Made by a program: the position numbers and the translations under genes
Assembly: GCF_027579695.1 (NCBI RefSeq)
Contig: NC_083587.1
Coordinates: forward strand, 57,576,238-57,640,237
Source of the DNA: Neoarius graeffei
Lineage: Eukaryota; Chordata; Actinopteri; Siluriformes; Ariidae
Direction: 5' to 3'
DNA length: 64,000 bases
In this document: piece after piece, positions 1-12,991 of the stretch
How positions within the stretch are numbered: position 1 is the stretch's first letter
Layout of the letters: each line of letters opens with the position of its first letter
Notes under the pieces: generated by a model
Database searches by the model: none
The model's input: the letters and a program-made list of their open reading frames with translations, nothing else
Told to the model about the DNA's origin: nothing

Positions 1-760
1 AGCTGGCTGGCTTCATTGTTGGCATTCTTTCTTTACCCTCCTCCCTGATGATGTGCAAGGACATGAACGATGATTGGTCATGGTCAAACTTGTTGTATTG
101 CCAGTCTCCTGGCAAGAATTTATGGCACTATGATTGCCTGATCTGACATGATGACCATCGTGAAAGACAAAAATATTGTGTGGTCTGACCCTGGTATTAA
201 CTTGTCTTGTTTTATTTTATTTTTTTTAAATTATTAGTTTTTTTTTATTTGCGCTAGCAGCGGTAACGGAAATTGTTACTCTCACTCAGGATCTTTATTA
301 TTATTATTATTTTCGTAATGTTTTTAGGACGCTATTTCTCCCTCAGTTTTCAACCAATCATCACCAAATTTCACCTGAAGACTACTTCTGGGCTGAATTA
401 AGTTGCTATGACTTTTGGTGTTGATCTGGATCATTGAACTGGAATGTTCCATGAAAAACAGGCTTTTTTCAATTACTTATAACTCTGTCAATTTTCATGA
501 TTTTTTTTTTCAATCAGTTTTATTTTGTTCAGGGCAGCTAGCGCAAATCACTGTGATTTTAGCCACAGTATCTATCTAGTTGTTATTATTCTCCTAACGT
601 TCTTAAGATGCTATTTCTCCCTCAGTTTTCAACCAACCATCACCAAATTTCACCTGAAGAATACCTCTGGGCTGAATTATGTTGCTATGACTTTTGGTGC
701 TGATCTGGATCACCAAACCGGAATGATCCATGAAAAACAGGCTTTTTTTCAATCACTTAC

Positions 761-1298
761 ACTATATTGCCAAAAGTATTTGCTCACCTGCCTTGACTCA
801 CATATGAGCTTACTGTAAGTGATATCCCATTCCTAATCCATAGGGTTCAATATGACGTTGGTCCACCCTTTGCAGCTAGAACAGCTTCAACTCTTCTGGG
901 AAGGCTGTCCACAAGGTTTAGGAGTGTGTTTGTGGGAATTTTTGACCATTCTTCCAGAAGCGCATTTGTGAGGTCACACACTGATGTTGGATGAGAAGGC
1001 CTGGCTCTCAGTCTCCACTCTAATTCATCCCAAAGGTGTTCTATCGGGTTGAGGTCAGGACTCTGTGCAGGCCAGTCAAGTTCATCCACACCAGACTCTG
1101 TCATCCATGTCTTTATGGACCTTGCTTTGTGCACTGGTGCACAGTCATGTTGGAAGAGGAAGGGGCCAGCTCCAAACTGTAAAAACAGTCTGCACGCCTA
1201 GGTGCTTGATTTTATACACCTGTGGCCATGGAAGTGATTGGAACACCTGATTCCGATAATTTGGATGGGTGAGCAAATACTTTTGGCAATATAGTGTA
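761..1298 (-). mobile_element. Tc1-like transposon, internally deleted
   Basis: Inverted termini CACTATATTGCCAAAAGTAT (761) and its complement near 1279-1298 bound 0.54 kb. It keeps only the end of the transposase on the - strand. Confidence 0.9.
847..1134 (-). pseudogene. Tc1 transposase C-terminal remnant
   Basis: [20 protein letters not shown] is the conserved end of the DDE domain of Tc1 transposases, holding the last catalytic Glu. The N-terminal two-thirds is deleted, so it is inactive. Confidence 0.9.
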
Positions 1299-1661
1299 TA
1301 ATTCTGTCAATTTTCATGATTTTTTTTTCAATTAGTTTTTATATAATTTGTTCAGGGCAGCAGGGCACAACTTTTCATCACTAAGCGTCATTCTTTATCT
1401 CTTACCGTTTCGGATCTATACAGTACAGTGACCAGACGTCCTGGTTTGTAAAAGCTAGCGCAAATTACTGTGACTTTAGTCACAGTCTCTATCTAGTCTT
1501 TATTTCTTTGTTTTAGCTTGTTTCTTCACCTGCTATTGTCTTGTCTTGGTTTGGCTTGGCTTGCTGTGCATTCATACATTTTCACTCCACTTCATCTCAA
1601 TGCAATTTGCATGTTGTTAATAGACACCAGTGTATTTTGAAGCACACGTTCTTGTTTGCAG

Positions 1662-1790
1662 ACTGAAGAGTTAGACGGACTGAAGGAAAGGATTGAGGCA
1701 GTGAATCAGAATCATCCTCCTCTCAAAGTCATTAACAGCTACTCCATTCTCAATCCTTTGGGCAGTGGAGCTTTCGGCAGTGTTTTTAAG
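1662..1790 (+). CDS. nek10: nek10 exon: glycine-rich loop
   Basis: 43 codons, phase 0 to 0, acceptor TTTGCAG and donor GTGAAG. It encodes the approach to the kinase domain and [11 protein letters not shown], the nucleotide-binding loop. Confidence 0.93.
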
Positions 1791-4676
1791 GTGAAGCCTT
1801 TTTTCAGTCTGGTATCAATCATATAACCAGTGTTGGAACTGACTTCCCGAAAATCTGCATCAAAATGACGAAGTACATGAGTTAATATTAGAGGTATTAA
1901 TATTAGCATTATCAAATATCATCAGGGTGGCACGGTGGTGTAGTGGTTAGCGCTGTCGCCTCACAGCAAGAAGGTCCGGGTTCGAGCCCCGTGGCCGACG
2001 AGAGCCTTTCTGTGTGGAGTTTGCATGTTGTCCGCGTGGGTTTCCTCCGGGTGCTCCGGTTTCCCCCACAGTCCAAAGACATGCAGGTTAGGTTAACTGG
2101 TGACTCTAAATTGACCGTAGGTGTGAATGGTTGTCTGTGTCTATGTGTCAGCCCTGTGATGACCTGGCGACTTGTCCAGGGCGTACCCCGCCTTTCGCCC
2201 GTAGTCAGCTGGGATAGGATCCAGCTTGCCTGCCACCCTGTAGAACAGGATAAAGCGGCTACAGATAATGAGATGAGATGAAATATCATCAGCCAATATT
2301 ATTATTATTATTATACATACACATTCCTTGTGGATGTTCAACGCGTCTTTCTCTTTCAAAATTCTCTCAAAATCTTCCATATTTAACGAAGCAAACCTGA
2401 CAGCCATGTTTGTCACAGTCGCTCACTAGTGCGGAAGTTTTACATCTCTGACGTGTGATGTCATGTTGTCTTGACAACCATGCAATATTGTAAACCATAT
2501 TCACTCATTCCCCATTGGGTAGAGTGACGTAATACACACAGGATAAGCGATATGCTAACAATATTGCATGCTATCAAACCAAATGAACGAATTCCTGCTA
2601 GAAGGGAATAGAACACTTGTTTTTATTCCATGGAAAATGTGTCCTGTATGGATAATAAATTCCTTTATTAGCACACAACTCTGAAACATCTCATCTCATT
2701 ATCTCTAGCCGCTTTATCCTTCTACAGGGTCGCAGGCAAGCTGGAGCCTATCCCAGCTGACTACGGGCGAGAGGCGGGGTACACCCTGGACAAGTCGCCA
2801 GGTCATCACAGGGCTGACACATAGACACAGACAACCATTCACACTCACATTCACACCTATGCTCAATTTAGAGTCACCAGTTAACCTAACCTGCATGTCT
2901 TTGGACTGTGGGGGAAACCCACGCGGACACGGGGAGAACATGCAAACTCCACACAGAAAGGCCCTCGCCGGCCCCGGGGCTCGAACCCAGGACCTTCTTG
3001 CTGTGAGGCGACAGCGCTAACCACTACACCACCGTGCCGCCCTACTCTGAAACATACATGATCAAACATATAATACACTGTCCATAAGATTTTTGCATTT
3101 AGATACAATTTGCATTGTCCGGTGGATTTTGTCTTCTTTTTAAAGGTCCGTAAACAGGGAGCACAGAACTGTTTGGCACTGAAGGAAGTGAACCTCCACA
3201 ATCCTGCTTTCGGCCAAGACAAGAAATCCAGAGACAGCAACGTTGAGAAAATTGTATCTGAGCTCACCATAATCAAGGAGCAGGTACAATGTACTCACAA
3301 GTGTGTAATCCTTGTAATATAATAAACTTTACTTCCCCCTTGTGGTCATAATGATATATTGCATTACTTAACACGTTAACAGTACCAAAAAAACCCATTC
3401 ATTACAGTATTTTATAAAAATATGTAATATTATAATGTCGGTGATTGTGCTGCATGTTTTTAGATGACGCACCCAAACATTGTGAAATACCTCAAGACAT
3501 TTTTAGAATGTAAGTAATTTTTGTCCATTTTTTTTTTTAGAAACTTTGAATTAGGAGCTTTTCTCATTATTGTTTAAATATTGTTTGGACAATTAGATCA
3601 ATGTACATATCCTATATTTGTAGTAGACACACACAATCCTGTGCAAAAGTCTTAGGCACCCTATTTTTTTTTTTTTTTGCATATAAATTTTGTTATAGAT
3701 TTTTACGTTATGACTTGGCGGCATGGTGGTGTAGTGGTTAGCGCTGTTGCCTCACAGCAAGAAGGTCCGGGTTCGAGCCCCGTGGCCGGCGAGGGCCTTT
3801 CTGTGCGGAGTTTGCATGTTCTCCCCATGTCCGCATGGGTTTCCTCCGGGTGCTCCGGTTTCCCCCACAGTCCAAAGACATGCAGTTTAGGTTAACTGGT
3901 GACTCTAAATTGAGCGTAGGTGTGAATGTGAGTGTGAATGGTTGTCTGTGTCTATGTGTCAGCCCTGTGATGACCTGGCGACTTGTCCAGGGTGTACCCT
4001 GCCTTTCGCCCGTAGTCAGCTGGGATAGGCTCCAGCTTGCCTGCGACCCTGTAGAACAGGATAAAGCAGCTAGAGATGATGAGATGAGATGTTATGACTT
4101 CTACATTATCGAGTCAGTACAAAAACATTTTAGAGTTCCAAAGTTTGTGTTTTTCCAGCACAAAATTAAATGTTACAAGAAAAAAAAGTTTGTATTTGAG
4201 CAGCATATTCCATAAGAGAGCACTTTTCAGATTAAAACAGAAAACATAATGAAGGCTGCTGGGTTTTGGTGCAAAAGTTAAGTGAGTGTGAGAGTCAAAG
4301 TGTCCAGAAGAACTGTGGCTGGTTCTGTAAGATGCTCAGTAAAACCTACAGCTCATTTCCACATAAAACTGCACTCACTGGACCTGAGACTACTGTTTTA
4401 TTTTCAAAGTGATGGGTCGTCTCACACCAAATACTGACTTTGTTTCATTTATTATGGCTTGCTGATTACCGTTTGTAGTATTTTTTTAATGTTGAAACAT
4501 TTCATTTCATTATTTTTAAGCCATTTTTGGTCGACATCATTTCTTTACATGTGCTTAAGACTTTTGTACAGGACTGTATGTGTATGGCAAACAGCTTCAG
4601 TTTCTATTCAACCTGACAATAAAGACACCGGAGATTAAATTCACACTTCTTTCTTTCTTTTTCTTTTTTCTCATTT

Positions 4677-4766
<90 letters not shown>

Positions 4767-5004
4767 TTCCTTCCTTTCTGTTTCTTTCTTTTTGTTTCAC
4801 TTTCTTTTTATCTGTCTTTCTTATTGTCTTGTTTCTCTTTATTTATTTATTTAATCTCTTTTTCTCATTTATTTAAGTCTTTCTTTTTCTCTTGTTTCTC
4901 TTTCTGTCTTGTTTCTCTATTTGTTTGTTTATTTATTCTCTTTATTTCTTGTTTCTCTTTCTTGCATTCTTTTTTCTCTTGTTTCTTTCTTTCTTGTTTC
5001 TCAT

Positions 5005-5035
<31 letters not shown>

Positions 5036-5065
5036 TTCATTCTTCCTTTCTTTTTCTCTTGTTTC

Positions 5066-5125
<60 letters not shown>

Positions 5126-6587
5126 TTTTCTCTTTCTTTTTTGTGCTTTCTTTCTTGTTTCTCTTTTTGTTTGTTTGTTCGTTCTCTTCTTTTTCTCTTT
5201 TTTATGCTTTCTTTCTTTTTTATGCTTTCTTTCTTGTTTCTCTTGCTTCTCTTTCTTTCTTTCTCTTTCTTATGCTTTCTTTCTTGTTTCTCTTTGTTCA
5301 TTCTCTTTTCTCTTGATTTTCTTTCTTTCTCTTGCTTCTTTTTTTCTTTCTTTTTTACGCTTTCTTTCTTGTTTCTCTTTGTTCGTTCTCTTTTCTTGTT
5401 TCTCTTGCTTCTCTTTCTTTTCTCTTTCTTTTTATGCTTTCTTTCTTGTCTCTATTTGTTTGTTCGTTCGTTCTCTTTTCTTTTTCTCTTGATTTTCTTT
5501 CTTTTCTCTTTCTTGTTTCTCTTGCTTCTTTCTTTTTCTCTTTCTTTTTTATGCTTTCTTGTTTCTCTTGCTTCTTTCTTTTTCTTTCTTTTTTATGCCT
5601 TCTTTCTTGTTTCTCTTTGTTTGTTCATTCTCTTTTCTTTTTCTCTTGATTTTCTTTCTTTTCTCTTTCTTTCTTGTTTCTCTTGCTTCTCTTTCTTTCT
5701 TTTCTCTGTCTTTCTTTTCGTTCATTCATTATTCTATTTTGGAATGAAAGATGAAATTTAAAAAAGGGTGCAGCTTGGTGTTTTATTTAAAACAATACAA
5801 GCAGAAATGGCTCTTTTTGTTTTCGAAATGTATTGCCATCATCAAATAGTAGTATTAGAAAAGTGGACAACATTTCTGATCGTTTTCTTATTTTGTAATA
5901 TTCATTTATTTCTTTATTGAATTTCATTTGACTGAGCCTATATTTCACCCGGAAGTAAATTACACCGCCTGGCTCGCGCTCACTCATGTCTCACTTACAA
6001 CACACGACGACGACGATAGATCGACCTCCGGCGAGTTCATGGATCATGGATGCTGTGCAGTACATGCTCTTCAAAGGCCCTAAATGGGTGAATCTACGTG
6101 AGCTGTGAAATATCTGCATGCGTAGCATGCCTTCGCAACATTTCGCAAATTAAGTCAGAATATGCCTCCAAAGACGCCATGTCATGCGGATGAGAATAAA
6201 CAAACCATAACGCTCCCAACCCGCCCACAAGCTTAGGTTTTGGGTGACCTGGAAGCCTAAGTTCTAAATAAACTAAAACGCAATTCAGAACGGCATTTTT
6301 CAAAATTGCTTTTTCACTTTTTCTGCTGTTCAGTGACTCATTTTCAGTAACTAAAAATACATCAAAACATGGCTCTGGATTCCATTTCACAAGTCATACA
6401 CAAGTGTAAAAATTCATAAACGAGTCCTTTTTCATTTCTCATGTGACTTCCAAAATAGAATAATGAATGAACGAAAAAGTACACGGACCCTTCTCTTTCT
6501 TTCTTTTTCTCTTTCTTTTTATGCTTTCTTTCTTGTTTCTCATTTGTTTTTTTGCTTGTTCATTCTCTTTTCTTTTTCTCTTGATTT

Positions 6588-6658
<71 letters not shown>

Positions 6659-9600
6659 GTAATTAACACAGTCAAGCTGTTTAGTTCATGGCACTAAGTG
6701 CTTCTCTACTCTGTATGTATATTTTTGAGAATTAAAAACACCTCACTGGGCTAAAATCCTGTCTTGAAATGAGACAGGCCTTGTAGTACGTTTTTCACAG
6801 GAGCACTGGATTAAATTTGGTCACTGCCAGTATTTAGATGATAATCATATGATCAGTGTGCCACTCTGTTCTTTTACCCAGAATGCATTTGTGTATCAGG
6901 TGACAGGCTGTATATCGTGATGGAGCTGGTTGAAGGTGCACCACTCGCCGAGCACTTCAGCTCTCTGAAAGAAAAACAGCAGACGTTCACAGAAGAGCGA
7001 GTGTGGAACATTTTCATTCAGGTGATCAAATGACAAGTGATAGGATTGAAGGAATTGATCAGTAATGAGATTTACAGCCATTAGAAGACTGATTATCGAA
7101 TTCTCACTGTCAAGAAATTGTAGAATCTAAAGGCCCAAGTTCATGGATGGTTTTTAAGGATGAATAGATATGCAGTTTCACTACATGAATTATGAAATTA
7201 AAATAAAAAAAAATCAATGTTTAAAACAATATTGAATGTGGTGCCAGTTACCAGTTTCTCAGGTATGTATACAATAACAAAAAAGTAACACTTGACATTA
7301 TTTTAACATTATCGGTAAATGACATGATGTCATAACAAATTATCTCATCTCATTATCTCTAGCCGCTTTATCCTGTCCTACAGGGTCGCAGGCAAGCTGG
7401 AGCCTATCCCAGCTGACAACGGGTGAAAGGCGGGGTACACCCTGGACAAGTTGCCAGGTCATCACAGGGCTGACACATAGACACAGACAACCATTCACAC
7501 TCACATTCACACCTACAGTCAATTTAGAGTCACCAGTTAACCTAACCTGCATGTCTTTGGACTGTGGGGGAAACCGGAGCACCCGGAGGAAACCCACACG
7601 GAGAACATGCAAACTCCACACAGAAAGGCCCTCTCCAGCCACAGGGCTCGAACCCGGACCTTCTTGCTGTGAGGCGACAGCGTGAACCACTACACCACCG
7701 TGCCGCCCCATAACAGATTATGTCATAGTTAAATTTTTGCTAAGTATGCTCCAGTATGTGTATGCCACAAGACAGATGTTATGACAGCTGCTGTAATGCT
7801 GGTGATGTAACATTTTATGTCAAATAATGAAAATCACGGGTGGCAGAGGGGTGTGGTGGTTAGCGCTGTCGCCTCACAGCAAGAAGGTCCGGGTTCGAGC
7901 CCCGTGGCCGACAAGGGCCTTTCTGTGCGGAGTTTGCATGTTCTCCCCGTGTCCGCATGGGTTTCCTCCGGGTGCTCCGGTTTCCCCCACAGTCCAAAGA
8001 CATGCAGGTTAGGTTAACTGGTGACTCTAAATTGACCGTAGGTGTGAATGTGAGTGTGAATGGTTGTCTGTGTCTATGTGTCAGCCCTGTGATGACCTGG
8101 CGACTTGTCCAGGGTGTACCCCGCCTTTCGCCCGTAGTCAGCTGGGATAGGCTCCAGCTTGCCTGCGACCCTGTAGAACAGGATAAAGCGGCTAGAGATA
8201 ATGAGATGAGATGAGATTTTTGCCGTTTGGTATTGGGTTTAGTGGCCATGATGAATGACTGCTTGTAAAAAATGTCGGACAGCCTGGGTGAATCCTACAT
8301 TACGGAAGTGACTGCCGTTCTGTTCGTTGATTGGTTAAAAATCAGTTGACATCAGCAGTGTTTCTCATACGATTCTGATTGGACATAATCGGGAGTATTT
8401 TTAACTTGGCGGTAGGGATTTCCCAAAACCGGGAGATTATCCAGTTTTTAACAAATACGATTGGGAGGCGGAGGCTAAAATCGGGAGCCTCCCGCCTAAA
8501 TCGGGAGGGTTGGCAAGTATGCAGATAGGCTCTTGGGCGCGCTCTGGACAGCACACATGCCAAGCAGACTCCCGCATGCGTTGTAAACGACTCGCACCTG
8601 CACAGGATTAAGGTGCGATCAGCGCACCTATATAAAAACTGTGAAAACACACTTACTTTGCAAAGTATTGAGTTGCGTTTCTGACACATTATCGAGCCTT
8701 ATTTCCTTGTTTGGTTTCCTGATCCCTGATTTCCTGTTTCTTGTCTTTGATTCTGCCGAGTCTACGATAGCCTGTTTGTGCCTCGCTCGACCTATCGCCT
8801 GTTTCACCGTTTTATGATTTTGCCTGCAATTTTGGATTGTTTACCGTCTTCACTTGTATTAATAAACACACCTTCTGCACTTACATCCATCTCCCAACCA
8901 TCTCTGATAGAATACTTCACACTCCCTGACAAAGAGAACCATATTTACCTGTTCATACGTCATGTTCGGGAACAAACTAATGTTAATGGCGCTGAAACAG
9001 CCACCGTCACATGGTGCGGTTGGAGTCTTGTTCTCGGACTCAACTCGGATCAATTGTGGACTCGACTTGAAATTTTTTTAAATGACTCGGACTTGAACAC
9101 TGGGCACTCGAGACTGGACTCTGACTCGAGGTTTAGTGACTCGACTACAACACTGGTTAGAATGTAACAGAAACAATAGTGGAGTCGGATTGTGTGTAAT
9201 AAGCTGGAATCTCATATTCGTCAGTCTGACTGACGTCACTTGTATATGACATTTGTGCTTTCACACGAGTCGCACAAGGACAAATCTGGGGTAAAATAGT
9301 GTCCTAAAGCACCTATGATCTTTATAATTCTACTTTAGTATAACCATGGAGGTGATTATATAAAATCATGCACACTGATTGGTCGAGAGATTCTGACTAT
9401 TTCTCAATAATCACCTCGAGTGACTCGGCAAAATGGCGGCCAAACGCTTCGTCACTGTAAGTGAGGAAGAATTACATTTGTAATTGTAATGAAAGAAAAT
9501 GCTGTTCCTAAAAGCACTAAAGATGCTACAAAGTTTGGTCTAAAACTATTCACAGGGAAGGTGGAATTGTGATTTATTTTATCCATTTCAAAACAAAGTA

Positions 9601-12003
9601 TTTTATGTGACTCGGCATAGATAAGTGACACAAGTGTGCGCCGGGCCTTTATTACATTTGCATGCTGCTTTTGAAGTTTGAAATACATTTTTTATGACGT
9701 GTTTTTAAATAATCGCCTGTGTATTTATACGAAAACAATTATCCGCCTCAGGCTCAGTGAATATCGGTGAATAATAACCAGTGGTGTAGTGGAGGTTTTT
9801 AAAGTGGGGGTACGCGATTCGTGACGTCATCGATTTGATATCATGTCAGAAGCGGTAGCCTTTGTTTGGTCGCCTATGTTTGGTATGAATGATTTGTATA
9901 AATGTTACGTTCTTTTAACAACACAAGAAGACACTTTTTTTCAGACATTTTTATGTGTGCAATTTTCATTCGTGTTTGTCAGTACAGCCCAACTGTTATG
10001 GCGAAAAGCCGCGGTTTATTTTGTCTCCAATAAATATGCCGAAATGGCTAAAGAGGAACAAATTCGCCTTCTCCTTCCGAATGCATCGTCGTAGACAGCA
10101 CCACTCTGCTGCTGGAACTCAACATAAACCTTGCATAGGTTTAACATGGACTATCAGGCGTGAAGCCAAAATATTGGAAATTATGATACACAAACACCTT
10201 TGTTCATGTTCGATTCATGTTCATTTGAGCCGAGCTGCATTCGGAATTCGATATTTTTACTAGCCTGCTTACTGCCGTGGCAACAGCTACAGCATGTGTC
10301 CAGAAGTTCAAAAAAAGTCACGTCACTCACTCACATCGCATACAAACCAGCAATGGGCTGAAATTTATTATAAAAGGCACCAATCGAATAAATCAAGCAT
10401 TTAGTCTGGCGCGATTGAGGCACCTGCGTAAACAAAATACATGACATGCAGCCATTGGGTTAAGCCCTACCATGCACTCCTTCTTAAAGACTTGAGTATT
10501 TCTTTAAATTTGTCTTTTTTTTTTTTTTAATCTCACCTCGGGAGAAGTGGGTGGACGGCGTACCCCCGCGTACCACGCCCACTACACCCCTGATAATAAC
10601 CTCGACTTGGTCTCACTTATATTCACTTTACCTTTGGTGCATAATTGTTAAATAACATTAGGAATGCAAGATGAAGTACCTTTTAAAATCCTCCCTCAGT
10701 TATGAAATGATTACGTCCTGTAATTCGTTGTAATTGGTTGCTCCACAGATATGTCTGGCATTAAGGTACTTACACAAGGAGAAGAGGATCGTCCACAGAG
10801 ACCTGACTCCTAATAACATCATGCTGGGAGAGAGAGACAAAGTCACTATCAGTCAGTAAAACACACACATTTCTAATACGAGATATTATACAACTACAAA
10901 TCTTAATGATAATACGACGAATTATTATTGTTCTATCCACATTCACTGGATATGAGCAATCATGTGCTCTGATTGGCTACTCTACTACTAGGATATCAGC
11001 TCATATACCGTGAGTAGAGAAAAACAAAATGGTGGAGCGTGTTGCTGAACCAACCAAAGACGAAATAAAAACTCTACTCGAAAACAAAACCATAAAAAAA
11101 TTTTAAAAAAGCAACAAAATATGGAATGAAAGTATTTCGTGGTAAGAACGTATCTTTTTATTTTTTATTTTTCAAGAATTATTATTATTATTATCGCATT
11201 TTTCACAAATTGCTCCTGTCATTTCGCCGGTTTGTTTACATTTTTCATCTTTAAGCATTAAAATTTGTTGATTTTTTTTTTTTAGACTGGTTCAAAAGCC
11301 AGAGAAGTTTGAAAATTACAGAACTGAAATGTCCAAGCAAGAATTAAATAAACGTCTAAAGCTATTCTATAGCTTGGCACGACAGCAAGACGGCACTTTG
11401 TACAAAAAACAACACGAAAGTCAATTCGTGCAGCCATTGATAGGTTTTTAAGAAGTCCACTGAAGCGGAGATGATTTTGTCAGACGTTTTGTATGAAGTT
11501 TTTATTTATTGAATTTGCAAAAAATATAAAAATGCTCTGTTTCTCAAAATCTAGTGAATGTGGATAGAATAAAACAGTTATTCCACTCAATCTCGTTGTA
11601 CATGGCTTGCGCCTCGTCAGCTATCAGCTCATGTACGACTTGATTTCGTGGAATAACTGTTAAATATACCGTACCATGACCAAGGACAGTTCTAATTTCT
11701 GATTTGCTAGCAGGTGTTTGTTATTTTTATTTATCAGAGCAGCACTAATGTGGATTAGATGGAATTTTTAACATCTAAATCAATGCTCCTGATACTGCGT
11801 AATCATAAAAATGACCATAAATAACTGTTTAGGGAGAACTATATTAAACAGATGTAGTCGCTGTTATGCTGCTAAATAAAATTACAAAACGGAAAGAAAT
11901 AATAATTTAATTAAAAGCGATATTCTTTAGTTACCCTGGAATAGAGACTTTGAAAGTTGAGTCAATGATTTTTATTTAATCATAAGCTAGAAAAACATAC
12001 AAC

Positions 12004-12069
<66 letters not shown>

Positions 12070-12960
12070 GTTTACTTTTTTGGGCAGGGGGTCAAATGTA
12101 GATTACACTGTAGATTACCAAATAAATAAATAAATAAATTTTAAAAAACCCAGAAAGAAAACAGAGCTGAGGTGGGGGTAATATTCTGAGAAAATACCTC
12201 AGAATTTCAGAGATTAAAGTTGTACATTTCCGAGAAAAATAAACCTCGGATATTCTCTGAGATTATAAAGTCAGAAATTTGCGAGACAAAAAAACCTCAA
12301 ATTCCGAAATTAAAAATTCTGAAATTCACAAATTTATGGAAAGAAAAACAAAAAAAAAACCCTCATGTTTCTCTGTTCCCTGGCTGCAGTGCATTCTGGG
12401 AAATGTAGCTGAAAATCTCTTAGCACTTTATTCTTATATATTGTATGATTGAGGAGGAAAGACTACATTTGGCTCAGCCGCGTCATCTGTGGTGTGATGT
12501 TGATCCAACCTTGCAAAATGGAGCGATCTGGTTTCTTGACCAAAAAAACCCCCCAAACCTATTTTTCCAAGTTTTTTTTTTCTTGTAAATTTGTTACTTT
12601 TTGTAATCTTGGAATTAAAATTTTTTTTCTCATCAATTTGTGACTTCTTAATCTTGGAATTTCTGATTTTTTTAAATCTTGGAATTTCTGAGTTTTTTTT
12701 TTTTTTTTTGTAAATTTATACCTTATTCGGCAAGGCAAGGCAGTTTTATTTGTATAGCACATTTCTTACATCAAGGCATTTCATTGTGCTGTACAGAGAA
12801 AAAAAACCAGACCTCCAGTAAAATCACACATTTACAATAAACATTTAAAGCATAGACAATGAAAAGCATGGCAACAAAATAAAAAAAAACCCTTTAGTAA
12901 GTAAGGGATAAGAATAAAAGATAAATAAATGAATAAATTAGAATAAATAAGTAAATAGAA

Positions 12961-12991
<31 letters not shown>

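Larger units (their letters stand above)
312..1490 (+). repeat. Two direct copies of a ~280-bp repeat, the second split by a Tc1 remnant
   Basis: The text starting CTATTTCTCCCTCAGTTTTC occurs at about 332 and again at about 610, with matching flanks ending GCAGCTAGCGCAAATCACTG at 534 and a related GCTAGCGCAAATTACTG near 1454. The second copy is interrupted at 761-1298. Confidence 0.7.

Noticed and set aside
1..311. Upstream nek10 exon
   Set aside because: No acceptor-donor pair with a kinase-like or armadillo-like frame was found before 1662.
1912..2289. Repeated ~110-residue frames ([20 protein letters not shown] type)
   Set aside because: Translation of the SINE; the same frame appears wherever the SINE occurs.
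3727..3800. tRNA gene
   Set aside because: A- and B-box-like sequence is the head of the SINE, with SINE body and tail directly downstream; no clean cloverleaf checked by hand.
4580..5761. Phe/Leu/Ser-rich proteins up to 289 residues
   Set aside because: Translation of a polypyrimidine tract.
6882..6899. Earlier acceptor for the nek10 hinge exon at 6880-6881
   Set aside because: It would create an in-frame TAA at the junction.
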